A DNA stretch of 52,716 bases from the NCBI GenBank assembly GCA_017505525.1, contig JAFVPB010000009.1, forward strand, positions 52,765 to 105,480, written 5' to 3'. The stretch's first letter is position 1, and each line of letters begins with the position of its first letter. Shown here one piece after another: positions 26,601-35,186 of the stretch. A model generated the notes under the pieces. That model was not told where the DNA came from. It did not search any database and worked only from the letters and a program-made list of their open reading frames with translations. The translations under genes and the position numbers were made by a program. This DNA is from Clostridia bacterium (lineage in GTDB: Bacteria > Bacillota > Clostridia > UMGS1883).

Positions 26601-27260
26601 ATGAAAAAATTAATAACATTAGTAATAATATCTCTTTTAATTTTTATTATGCTACTTGGATATTCAACAAATGTAAATTCTTCACTTTCACAAAATATTG
26701 TAAGACTTCATGTTATTGCTAACAGTGATTCCAAAGAAGACCAGGAATTAAAATTAAAGGTGCGAGATGCACTTTTAAAGCAAACATCAAGCGATTTCAC
26801 TAAAAAAGCTGAAGTTTCAGACAATTTAGATATATATAAAAAAATCGCCGAGGAAACAATACACAATTCCGGCTTTAATTATAGTGTTCGTGTAGAATAC
26901 GGAAATTTTTCTTTTCCAACAAAGCATTATGAAAACCTTTCCCTTCCTGCCGGAAACTACGATGCAGTAAGGGTTGTAATCGGAAATGGTATGGGAAAAA
27001 ACTGGTGGTGTGTACTGTTCCCCCCTCTATGCTTTGTAGACGGAACAACAGACAAAACAAATGCTTCTCTGAAAATGAAAGAACTATTATCAAAAAGCAA
27101 CTATGATTTAATTACTTCACAAAATGAAAATGGGAAAATCCCCGTAGAAATAAAATTTAAAATTGTCGAGCTTTACGGCGGATTATTTTCACGCGATAAA
27201 GTTTATGCAAAAGCAGGAAAGGATAAAAAACATGAGAATGAGAACACGCGGGCATCTTGA
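26601..27260 (+). CDS. spoIIR: Stage II sporulation protein R
   Basis: Secreted forespore signal that triggers SpoIIGA to process pro-sigma-E. 219 residues: signal helix (about 5-22), then the family pattern IVRLHVIANSDSKEDQ (near 33-48) and GKNWWCVLFPPLCF (near 132). Intact and full length. This is the clearest direct evidence that the organism belongs to a spore-forming lineage. The C-terminal 29 bases overlap trmB. No convincing sigma-F promoter was found upstream. Confidence 0.93.
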   Translation: MKKLITLVIISLLIFIMLLGYSTNVNSSLSQNIVRLHVIANSDSKEDQELKLKVRDALLKQTSSDFTKKAEVSDNLDIYKKIAEETIHNSGFNYSVRVEYGNFSFPTKHYENLSLPAGNYDAVRVVIGNGMGKNWWCVLFPPLCFVDGTTDKTNASLKMKELLSKSNYDLITSQNENGKIPVEIKFKIVELYGGLFSRDKVYAKAGKDKKHENENTRAS

Positions 27261-27870
27261 AGAGCGTCTCAACGAATGCCGTGATATAACAATTGAAAAC
27301 TATTGTGAGGCTACACGCGATTTTGTGGAAGCTTCACCTCTACATATAGAAATAGGGTGCGGCAAGGGTACTTTTATAACCCAGACTGCCGCACTTAATC
27401 CTGATATCAGCTACATAGCTGTTGAAAAGGTTTCAAACGTTATAGTGCTTGCTATGGAAAAGGTGAAAGAAGCCGATCTTAAAAACGTACGATTTATAAG
27501 AGGCAACTTTCAAACAATAAGCGAATCCTTTCCCGACAGCAGCGTAGACAGAATTTATCTCAATTTTAGCGACCCATGGCCTAAAACAGGATATGCAAAG
27601 CGCCGTCTTACCCACGGTGGCTTCTTAGATATCTATAAAAGACTTCTAAAAGAAGATGGTGAAATATTTTTCAAAACAGATAACAAAGAGCTTTTTGATT
27701 TCTCACTTGAAAGCTTTGAATCCAATGGGTTTATCCTTAATAATATTACCTATGATTTACATAACAGCGGTTTTGAAGGCAATATTATGACGGAATATGA
27801 AGAGCGTTTTTCACAAATGGGCACACCTATCTGCCGACTTGAAGCAAAGCTTAAAAAGAGTAATCAATAA
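27232..27870 (+). CDS. trmB: tRNA (guanine-N7)-methyltransferase
   Basis: SAM-dependent enzyme methylating G46 of tRNA. 212 residues from the ATG at 27232, which has AAAGGA eight bases upstream; the longer frame starting at 27163 lies inside spoIIR and is rejected. SAM motif IEIGCGKGTFI, and the TrmB signature DPWPKTGYAKRRL (usually DPWPK..H.KRRL) near residue 112 are present. It overlaps spoIIR by 29 bases and its 3' end overlaps the convergent Dabb gene by 20 bases. Confidence 0.94.
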   Translation: MRMRTRGHLEERLNECRDITIENYCEATRDFVEASPLHIEIGCGKGTFITQTAALNPDISYIAVEKVSNVIVLAMEKVKEADLKNVRFIRGNFQTISESFPDSSVDRIYLNFSDPWPKTGYAKRRLTHGGFLDIYKRLLKEDGEIFFKTDNKELFDFSLESFESNGFILNNITYDLHNSGFEGNIMTEYEERFSQMGTPICRLEAKLKKSNQ

Positions 27871-28147
27871 TCTCCATATTAAAGCAAACTTCACCTATAT
27901 ATTTTTTTATTGCAATATGATCAGGATTATTATCATAAGCATCTAAATCTGCTTTACAATCAAAAATCATAACAGCAACGGCATCATATTCTCCGCCACG
28001 CTCGTTAAAACCAACCTGAAGCGCTTTAACCTGGGGAATCACTACCTTTAAATTTTCAAGTTTTTCCTTAAGGGTTATTAGATTATCCCTTTTCTGCCTT
28101 CCCTGAGCAAAAGGCTTCATTTTAAAACAAACTACATGTGAAATCAT
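27851..28147 (-). CDS. Dabb (stress-responsive A/B barrel) domain protein
   Basis: 98-residue ferredoxin-like A/B barrel protein; homologues are often dimeric and of unknown role. Starts MISHVVCFKMKPFAQG and contains ALQVGFNERGGEYDAV and NPDHIAIKKYIGEV, the usual Dabb pattern. The ATG at 28147 has AAAGGA nine bases upstream. It is a single gene on the minus strand behind a near-consensus promoter. The last 20 bases overlap trmB in the opposite strand. Confidence 0.85.
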   Translation of the reverse strand: MISHVVCFKMKPFAQGRQKRDNLITLKEKLENLKVVIPQVKALQVGFNERGGEYDAVAVMIFDCKADLDAYDNNPDHIAIKKYIGEVCFNMEIIDYSF

Positions 28148-28169
28148 TAGTATCATTCCTTTCGATAGA

Positions 28170-28198
28170 ATTATAGCATTTATTTCAAACAATTTCAA
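28170..28198 (-). promoter_or_regulatory. Strong promoter for the Dabb gene
   Basis: Minus strand: -35 TTGAAA (28193-28198), 17-base spacer, TGC then -10 TATAAT (28170-28175). Near-consensus with extended -10. Confidence 0.75.
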
Positions 28199-28221
28199 TA
28201 TGTTTTTAGGAGGAATTTGTT

Positions 28222-29295
28222 ATGTCTTTTAAATTGGTTCACTGCGCTGATTTACATATTGGAGCATCTTTATCTGGCCTTAGTGAAAGCTATAGCTCCA
28301 TCAGGCGTGAAGAAATAAAAAGTTCACTTAAATATATTGCAGATTTTTCATTAAAAAACTGCGTTGATGCAATTTTAATTTGCGGCGACCTGTTCGACTC
28401 TCCGTTTCCATCTCAAAGCGACATAAACTATGTAAAAAATATTTTCAAGGAAATTTCAGATATTAACATATATATAAACTGTGGCAATCATGACTACTTA
28501 GCCCCATCATCTGTTTTTACTGAGAGCTTTTCAGACTTAGAAAACATATACATATTTCCCTCTTATGATTCCTGTTTTGAAATTGAAGATAAAAACGTTG
28601 TTCTCTGGGGAAAATCCTACTCTGCTCCAAGCGTAGAACCCTCCTTTGAAAATGTAAACACAGATAAAGAAAAAATAAATATTATGTGTTTGCACGGAGT
28701 GCTCACAGAGGGTGACAACTATCCAATATCAAAGCAATGTTTGTCAAGAATTAGTCCCGAATATGCCGCCTTTGGGCATATTCACGATGGATGTGAATTT
28801 ATCGTTGGAGAAACAAAATGTGCATACTCCGGAACTCCTGAGGGGCATGGATTTAACGACTGTGGAAACACAGGCTTTATCTATGCAGAAATATCAAAGA
28901 ATAGCGTGAAATTAGAAAAAATCGAAAGTTCAAAAAGAAAATATACATACCTTGATGCAGATATTTCTGGTTTGAATTCAAATGATGAAATAATTGCATC
29001 AATTAAAGATAAAATCAATCCTGATGATTTGTTTAAAGTGATTTTAAAAGGAGAAGCTACAAGCGATTTTGAGCTTTCCACCTCTTATATAGAAGATTCG
29101 CTTAAAGAAAGCTGCTTCTATATAAAAATATACAATGAAACCTCCCCTGCTCTTGATTTTTCACTAATCGAAAAAGAAGAAAGTCTGCGTGGATACTTTA
29201 TCCATAATCTTAAAGAGATTGCAACAGAGGAAGAATTTATGTTAGCTGCCAGAATAGGACTTAACGCACTTTTGGGCAGAAAAACAGATTTGTGA
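28222..29295 (+). CDS. SbcD/YhaO-like DNA repair metallophosphoesterase
   Basis: Calcineurin-like nuclease of the Mre11/SbcD type. 357 residues. Metal-binding motifs are complete: HCADLHIGA, ILICGDLFDS, CGNHDYL, CLHGVLTEGD and FGHIHDG. AGGAGG precedes the start. The domain after about residue 230 is shorter than in SbcD and matches the YhaO pattern. The next gene, nine bases on, encodes the matching SMC-like ATPase, as in Bacillus yhaO-yhaN. Cytoplasmic; substrates unknown. Confidence 0.88.
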   Translation: MSFKLVHCADLHIGASLSGLSESYSSIRREEIKSSLKYIADFSLKNCVDAILICGDLFDSPFPSQSDINYVKNIFKEISDINIYINCGNHDYLAPSSVFTESFSDLENIYIFPSYDSCFEIEDKNVVLWGKSYSAPSVEPSFENVNTDKEKINIMCLHGVLTEGDNYPISKQCLSRISPEYAAFGHIHDGCEFIVGETKCAYSGTPEGHGFNDCGNTGFIYAEISKNSVKLEKIESSKRKYTYLDADISGLNSNDEIIASIKDKINPDDLFKVILKGEATSDFELSTSYIEDSLKESCFYIKIYNETSPALDFSLIEKEESLRGYFIHNLKEIATEEEFMLAARIGLNALLGRKTDL

Positions 29296-29303
29296 GGTAA
29301 ATT

Positions 29304-31043
29304 ATGATTATAAAAGAAATTGAACTTATTTCGTTTGGTAAGTTTAAAAATAAAATTATAAATTTTAACGACTCATTCAATGTTATTGGCGGAGATAATG
29401 AATCAGGTAAAACAACAATAATGGACTTTATTTATATAATGTTTTACGGCTTTGGAGACAACCGTGGCAAGGGACTTTCGCTAAGAGAGCACTACAAGCC
29501 CTGGAATGGTGATTCGTGTGAAGGAAAAATGACAGTTCAAACAAGCGACGGAAAAGAGCTTACTATATATAGAAAAGCTGCTTCGCTGAAAAAGAACGAT
29601 ATTTGTATGGTTTATGATACAAAGCTTGGCACAGAAATAAAAATAAATCCTGAAACATTGTTATCTATTGCACCAGACACTTTTAAGAAAACACTATGTA
29701 TATCTCAGCTTCTTACGGTTAATAAGGGTGAATCAATAGAAATCGCACAAAAGCTCTCCAACATTTCATCATTCGGTGAAGAAGACAGCGACTACAATAA
29801 GGCAATAACCATCCTGGAAAGCCTCAGAAGAGAAATAAAGCCACTTAGGGGCAGCGGCGGAGAACTTTCTAAAATTGATGATGAAATAAACGAAGCACTG
29901 AGAAATGAAGAGCTTATTAAAGAACACAACACAAAAATTATTTCCACACAAACAGATCTTGAAAATGCTAAAAAAGATTTAGCTGAGGCAAAAGCAAAAA
30001 ATGAACTTTTAAAAGAAAAAGCTCCAAACGACGAAGCTTTAAAATTATCGGGCAGAATAGAAGAAAAAGAAATCCGTTATAATGAGCAAATAGAGTTGAT
30101 AAATCAGAAAAACAAAGACTATGCTTCATTTAAATCTGAATTTAACAGCAAAAACATACAGGAAAAGCCACAGTCTAAGCTTACCTCTCTTTTTATCTTT
30201 TTAGCAATTCTCTGTGCATTATTTTCTTTTCTTTTTGTGTATATGCTCGTTCCATGCCTAATCTTTATTACAATATTCATTGTTTTAAACAACAAAAACA
30301 AAAACCAACTTAAAGATAATAATGAAATTATAGCATTTAGAAACAAGGACGCTCTCTTTAAAGAAGATATAAATAAAGACAACGAACTTTTATCATCTTT
30401 GAGAACTGAACTTGATGCATTAAAGGAAAAACTGTCTGTTTTGAATAATGAGCTTTTAAAAGAAGAATCAGAAAAAAGGAAAGCTCAGGAAGAATATTTA
30501 TATCATTCCCAAACAGTTGCTTCGTTAGAGTCGGTTTTAGAGCATTTAAAAACGAGCAGAAATATCGATAAAAATTACGATATAAATGAACTTACACAAA
30601 GACGTGATAATTTAAAAAAATCACTTAAAGCAATAGAAATTGTAATTAAAGCTTTAAATAACGCGCACAACGAAATGCAAAGAAGCTTCACACCTGCTCT
30701 TAACACAAAAGCTTCGGAATATTTTTCAAAGATAACAGCTGAAAAATATAATTCTATACATACAGATGAAAATTTTAACATAAATGTTTTGATTGATATT
30801 CCACGTGATAGCTCACATTTTTCCGGCGGAACAATTGACCAGATGTACCTTTCTTTAAGAATGGCACTTTGCGATATGATGTTTGATGAAAAAATATTTG
30901 TTTTACTTGATCAGCCCTTTATTCAATATGATAAAATAAGAAAAACCTGTGCCGTATCAATGCTTAAAGAACTTTCTGAAAACAAACAAATTATTCTTTT
31001 CACAAGTGATATTGATATTGAAAAAACTGAAATGTTGACATAA
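29304..31043 (+). CDS. YhaN-like AAA ATPase with central membrane hairpin
   Basis: RecF/SMC-family ATPase paired with the preceding nuclease. 579 residues, well short of Bacillus YhaN (over 900), so the coiled coil is reduced. Walker A GDNESGKTTIMDF is near residues 33-45; the ABC signature SGGTIDQMYLSLRMAL and a Walker B FVLLDQPFIQYD are in the C-terminus. Two hydrophobic stretches near 295-330 (LFIFLAILCALFSFLFV and LVPCLIFITIFIVL) form a membrane hairpin flanked by coiled coils, as in YhaN. In Walker B, the position usually acidic after the Asp is Gln, which could lower ATP hydrolysis. Confidence 0.82.
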   Translation: MIIKEIELISFGKFKNKIINFNDSFNVIGGDNESGKTTIMDFIYIMFYGFGDNRGKGLSLREHYKPWNGDSCEGKMTVQTSDGKELTIYRKAASLKKNDICMVYDTKLGTEIKINPETLLSIAPDTFKKTLCISQLLTVNKGESIEIAQKLSNISSFGEEDSDYNKAITILESLRREIKPLRGSGGELSKIDDEINEALRNEELIKEHNTKIISTQTDLENAKKDLAEAKAKNELLKEKAPNDEALKLSGRIEEKEIRYNEQIELINQKNKDYASFKSEFNSKNIQEKPQSKLTSLFIFLAILCALFSFLFVYMLVPCLIFITIFIVLNNKNKNQLKDNNEIIAFRNKDALFKEDINKDNELLSSLRTELDALKEKLSVLNNELLKEESEKRKAQEEYLYHSQTVASLESVLEHLKTSRNIDKNYDINELTQRRDNLKKSLKAIEIVIKALNNAHNEMQRSFTPALNTKASEYFSKITAEKYNSIHTDENFNINVLIDIPRDSSHFSGGTIDQMYLSLRMALCDMMFDEKIFVLLDQPFIQYDKIRKTCAVSMLKELSENKQIILFTSDIDIEKTEMLT

Positions 31044-31064
31044 TGATGTGTTTTGGGGTATACT
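31035..31064 (+). promoter_or_regulatory. Promoter candidate for asp23-fakA-recG
   Basis: Consensus -35 TTGACA (31035-31040), 18-base spacer, -10 TATACT (31059-31064). The -35 overlaps the end of the yhaN-like gene. Confidence 0.7.
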
Positions 31065-31095
31065 ATACTTTATAGAATATAAGGAGGTTATGTTC

Positions 31096-31455
31096 ATGGC
31101 AATCAGAACTGAAAATAAAAACGGTGCAATAGTTATTTCAAATAACGTTATTGCAAACGCAGCCGGCATTATTGCAACAAGTTGCTATGGTGTAGTTGGT
31201 ATGGCAATTCGCAGTCCTAAAGACGGAATTGTAAGCTTGCTTAAACCCTCTAATCTTGCCAAGGGTATAAAAATATCTGTTGAAGAAAATGAAATCACAG
31301 TTGATATGTATATTGTTGTGCAATATGGCGTTAACATTAATGCTATTTGCGAGAGTATTATGCACGGTGTAAAGTATCGTCTAACAGAATTAATCGGTTA
31401 CGAGGTTAAACAGGTTAATATTAATGTAGAAAGCATACGTGCAACAAGTGTATAA
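31096..31455 (+). CDS. Asp23/Gls24 family envelope stress protein
   Basis: 119-residue alpha-beta protein of the Asp23/YloU family; homologues bind membrane-envelope stress components. Typical stretches: GAIVISNNVIANAAGIIA at the start, SCYGVVGM, and VNINAICESIMHGVKYRL. The ATG at 31096 has AAGGAGG eight bases upstream; the longer frame to 31048 is rejected. Twelve bases before the DAK2 gene, the same order (yloU-yloV-recG) as in Bacillus subtilis. Confidence 0.93.
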   Translation: MAIRTENKNGAIVISNNVIANAAGIIATSCYGVVGMAIRSPKDGIVSLLKPSNLAKGIKISVEENEITVDMYIVVQYGVNINAICESIMHGVKYRLTELIGYEVKQVNINVESIRATSV

Positions 31456-31467
31456 TGGAGGAAGCAT

Positions 31468-33087
31468 ATGACAAAGTCAATTAATGCGGCGCTTTTTTCA
31501 CAAGCTATTATTTCAGGCGCCCATAAATTAAGTAATAACAGGGAGTATGTTGATTCTCTTAACATCTTCCCCGTTCCCGATGGCGACACGGGAACAAATA
31601 TGTCGCTCACATTCATTAACGCTGCACGTGCAGTAGAAAACGAAACTTTCAATTCTGTAGGTGAAGTTTCAGCCGCAGTTGCAAAAGCAACACTGCGTGG
31701 CGCACGCGGAAATTCGGGTGTTATATTATCACAGATTTTTCGCGGATTTTCAAAAGAGCTTGTAAGCTTCTCTGAATTAGATGTAAGTTCTCTTAAATCT
31801 GCACTAAGGAAAGGCAGTGATACTGCTTATCGCGCAGTTATGAAGCCCACCGAGGGTACAATTTTAACTGTTATCCGTTCATTGGCGGAAGCTGCTGAAG
31901 CTTCTGAAAAAGAAGATTTCGAAGAATTTTTCGAGGAAGTTTTAAAGGGCGGTAAAATTGCTCTTAAGAAAACGCAGGAAATGCTTCCTCAGTTAAAAGC
32001 AGCCGGGGTTGTTGATGCAGGCGGCCAGGGATTAATTTATATTTTCGAAGGATTCTTTGAAGCATTAAAAGGAAATGTTTGTCCTCTTGAGGGTGATTCT
32101 CCCGTTAGCGCAAGCGCAGTTCAAAGTGCTCAAAGCACAATAAAAACAGAGGATATAAAATATGCTTACTGCACAGAATTTATTATAAATAAATTCAAGC
32201 CGGAAATTACTGCTGCAAAAATGCGAGCTGCAATCGAACCTAAGGGCGATTGTATGATTGTAATTGATGATGATGATATTGTAAAGGTTCACATTCACAC
32301 CAATAATCCTGGGTTTGTGCTTGAACAAGCAGTAAAAATCGGTGAACTTACTAATATCAAAATTGAGAATATGAAAGAACAGCACAGCGATATTCTTAAA
32401 GCAGAAGAAAATGTTAAAAACAAAGAAAGACTTCCTCTTGCAGTAGTTAGTGTTGTTAACGGATCAGGACTTGAAAAAACATTTAAAGAACTTGGAGCTT
32501 CTTACTTAATTCATGGTGGACAAACCATGAATCCAAGCACAGAAGACATTCTTTCCGCTATAAATAGCGCAAATGCTGACAATGTTATAATTCTTCCAAA
32601 CAACAAGAATATTATTCTTGCTGCAGAGCAAGCTGCACAAATAGCAGAATGCAACGCTGTTGTTATCGGCTCTAAAACAATTCCTCAGGGCATTGCTGCA
32701 ATGATGGAATTTTCTCCCCAAGCTGATGTGGAAGTTAACACTAAGAAAATGACTTCTGCAATTTCAAAGGTTAAATCAGGCAGCGTTACACATGCGGTAA
32801 AAACTACCGACATTGATGGAAAGCATATTGAAGAGGGCGATATTATTGGTGTTTCCGATGGTCATATTTTATCAGTTGATAAAGAAATAAATGCCAGCTC
32901 TCTTAAACTTATAAATGAAATCGCAGATGAAGACAGCGAAATTATAACCTTATACTTTGGCGATGAAGTTACCGAAGACGAAGCAAATACATTAGGCGAA
33001 GCTGTGGAAGATTTATACCCGGATGCAGATGTATTGGTTTCCAACGGCGGACAAAGTGTTTATTACTATCTTATTTCGGTAGAATAA
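31468..33087 (+). CDS. fakA: FakA-like DAK2-domain fatty acid kinase subunit (YloV)
   Basis: ATP-binding subunit of fatty acid kinase, which phosphorylates exogenous fatty acids bound to a FakB protein. 539 residues: N-terminal DhaL/DAK2 domain with VPDGDTGTNMSLT (near 37) and TLRGARGNSGVILSQ; then a middle domain and a C-terminal DegV-like domain with HGGQTMNPSTEDIL and LPNNKNIILAA. Full length. No fakB is in the window. Asp23-FakA-RecG order is conserved in Firmicutes. Confidence 0.9.
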   Translation: MTKSINAALFSQAIISGAHKLSNNREYVDSLNIFPVPDGDTGTNMSLTFINAARAVENETFNSVGEVSAAVAKATLRGARGNSGVILSQIFRGFSKELVSFSELDVSSLKSALRKGSDTAYRAVMKPTEGTILTVIRSLAEAAEASEKEDFEEFFEEVLKGGKIALKKTQEMLPQLKAAGVVDAGGQGLIYIFEGFFEALKGNVCPLEGDSPVSASAVQSAQSTIKTEDIKYAYCTEFIINKFKPEITAAKMRAAIEPKGDCMIVIDDDDIVKVHIHTNNPGFVLEQAVKIGELTNIKIENMKEQHSDILKAEENVKNKERLPLAVVSVVNGSGLEKTFKELGASYLIHGGQTMNPSTEDILSAINSANADNVIILPNNKNIILAAEQAAQIAECNAVVIGSKTIPQGIAAMMEFSPQADVEVNTKKMTSAISKVKSGSVTHAVKTTDIDGKHIEEGDIIGVSDGHILSVDKEINASSLKLINEIADEDSEIITLYFGDEVTEDEANTLGEAVEDLYPDADVLVSNGGQSVYYYLISVE

Positions 33088-33103
33088 TCGAAGGTGAATT
33101 TTA

Positions 33104-35143
33104 ATGAAACTTGCACAAACCGATATTCGTGTTTTAAAAGGCATAGGAGACGCCAAGGCGAAGCAGCTGCTTCGCCTTGGCGTTCATACATTGTGGGACT
33201 TGTTAACCTACTACCCTATGCGCTTTGAAGACAGAACTAAACTAACTGATATTTTCTCTCTTGAAGATGAATCTTTTGCTTGCGTTAATGCAAAGGTTGT
33301 AACCGCTCCAACAGAGCATTATGTAAGAAAAGGACTTACATACTATAAGTTTTCCGTTCGCGACGAAAGCGGAATAATGAACATCACATTTTTTAATAAC
33401 AAATATATAAAAAACTATTTTAAGATCGGAAAAATGTTTACATTTTACGGAAAAGCTTCTATAAGAGGCTCGCGACGCGAGATGGTATCTCCCGAATTTG
33501 AAGAGATTGATTCTTCTGAATCAACAAAAGTAATTGTACCTGTATACTCACTCACAAGTGGTTTAACACAAAAATTCCTTAGAAAGATAGTTAAAGAGGC
33601 ATATGAAATTTCAAAACAATATATTGAAGATTTTATGCCGAGTGAAATAACAAAGGAATACCAACTTTGTTCACTCGATTTCGCTATAAAAAACATTCAT
33701 TTTCCAAGTGATTCACAAAGCCTTGCTATAGCACGAAAACGACTTATTTTTGAAGAGTTCTTCATTCTGCAAACAGCTCTTCGAAAAACAAAACAAAAAG
33801 AGGAAAAAACAGCAGGTGTATCCGTAAACAAGATCGACCTTTCTCCATTTTTATCAAGACTCAATTTCAGCCTTACTCCCGCACAAAAACGTGTTGTTGA
33901 TGAAATACTTTCTGATATATCGGGCAAATATGTAATGAATCGTCTTGTTCAGGGCGATGTTGGAAGCGGAAAAACAGTTATTGCGGCTATAGCTATGTAT
34001 GTTTGCGCTAAAAATAATCTTCAGTCTGCTATGATGGTTCCAACAGAAGTGCTTGCCCGCCAACATTATAACGACCTTTCCAAAATTCTGAATCCGCTGG
34101 GAATAAAAACGGCACTTCTTACGGGAAGCACCCCTCAGAAAGAGAAAAAAGAAATATATGAAAAGCTGAAAAACAATGAAATAAATGTTGTATTCGGCAC
34201 ACATGCTCTCATCACAGATAAAACAGAGTTTAACAATCTTGCTCTGGCTATAACGGATGAACAGCACCGTTTTGGAGTACGCCAGCGACTTCGTTTGGCG
34301 CAGAAAGGCAAAGCAGTTCACACTCTGTATATGACAGCTACACCAATCCCCCGTTCCCTTGCCCTTATAATATATGGTGATATGGATATTTCTTTAATAG
34401 ACGAGCTTCCTCCCGGCAGGCAGAAAGTTGATACATTCTGTGTTGGAGAGGATATGCGTCAAAGAATACATGCTTTTATAAAAAAGGAAATTTCAAGCGG
34501 GAATCAAGCATACATTGTTTGCCCTGCAGTTGAAGAAAATGAAGAAATTCCTATTAAATCTGTAACCGATATTTACGCTAATCTTAAAGAGAAAATTTTT
34601 CCCGACATACCAATCGGAATTGTGCATGGCAAAATGAAGCCAAAAGAAAAGGAAGCCGAGATGAATAAATTCGTCAGCGGAGAAACAAAAATACTTGTTG
34701 CCACAACAGTTATAGAAGTTGGCGTTAATGTGCCAAAGGCAACACTTATGGTTATAGAAAATTCAGAACGTTTTGGACTCAGCCAGCTTCATCAGCTTCG
34801 AGGAAGAGTTGGCAGAGGTAAAAATAAAAGCTACTGTATATTATTCTGCGAGCTTTTTAACAAAGAAATTAAAGAAAGAATGAATATAATGGTTAAAAGC
34901 TCGAATGGTTTTGACATTTCTGAAAAGGACCTTGAACTGCGAGGTCCGGGCGACTTTTTCGGCGTACGTCAGCACGGACTTCCTGCCCTTAAAATAGCTA
35001 GTTTCAGCACAGACCTTGCTGTTTTAAAAGAAAGCGGAAAAGCAAGTGAAAAAATGCTTTCTGACGACCCTGATTTGAAAAAGCAATCACACATTTATAT
35101 CAGAAAAAAAATAGAATCATTAACCAAAGACTTAACAATGTAA
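33104..35143 (+). CDS. recG: ATP-dependent DNA helicase RecG
   Basis: Superfamily 2 helicase that remodels branched DNA and stalled forks. 679 residues: N-terminal wedge/OB domain, DEAD-like core with Walker A QGDVGSGKTVIA, ITDEQHRFGVRQR, TATPIPRSLAL, and the C-terminal helicase motifs QLRGRVGRGKNKSYC. The start at 33104 follows GAAGGTG. Codons 16-26, encoding the stretch DAKAKQLLRLGV near the N-terminus, contain a 34-bp perfect palindrome (see repeat). The protein sequence there is still normal for the family. Confidence 0.95.
   Translation: MKLAQTDIRVLKGIGDAKAKQLLRLGVHTLWDLLTYYPMRFEDRTKLTDIFSLEDESFACVNAKVVTAPTEHYVRKGLTYYKFSVRDESGIMNITFFNNKYIKNYFKIGKMFTFYGKASIRGSRREMVSPEFEEIDSSESTKVIVPVYSLTSGLTQKFLRKIVKEAYEISKQYIEDFMPSEITKEYQLCSLDFAIKNIHFPSDSQSLAIARKRLIFEEFFILQTALRKTKQKEEKTAGVSVNKIDLSPFLSRLNFSLTPAQKRVVDEILSDISGKYVMNRLVQGDVGSGKTVIAAIAMYVCAKNNLQSAMMVPTEVLARQHYNDLSKILNPLGIKTALLTGSTPQKEKKEIYEKLKNNEINVVFGTHALITDKTEFNNLALAITDEQHRFGVRQRLRLAQKGKAVHTLYMTATPIPRSLALIIYGDMDISLIDELPPGRQKVDTFCVGEDMRQRIHAFIKKEISSGNQAYIVCPAVEENEEIPIKSVTDIYANLKEKIFPDIPIGIVHGKMKPKEKEAEMNKFVSGETKILVATTVIEVGVNVPKATLMVIENSERFGLSQLHQLRGRVGRGKNKSYCILFCELFNKEIKERMNIMVKSSNGFDISEKDLELRGPGDFFGVRQHGLPALKIASFSTDLAVLKESGKASEKMLSDDPDLKKQSHIYIRKKIESLTKDLTM
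33150..33183. repeat. 34-bp perfect palindrome inside recG
   Basis: Left arm 33150-33166 (17 bases, starting ACGCCAAGG) is the exact reverse complement of 33167-33183, with no spacer. It is GC-rich in an AT-rich gene and lies about 47 bases after the start codon. In mRNA it would make a very stable hairpin; in DNA it can extrude a cruciform. Confidence 0.95.
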
Positions 35144-35145
35144 AA

Positions 35146-35180
35146 AAGAGGGTTAAAAACATATCGTTTTTAACCCTCTT
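35146..35180. terminator. Bidirectional terminator between recG and proS
   Basis: 15-base perfect arms (35146-35160 and 35166-35180), five-base loop. Followed by T-run on the minus strand (proS side); on the plus strand the arm itself is T-rich. Confidence 0.9.
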
Positions 35181-35186
35181 ATATTA

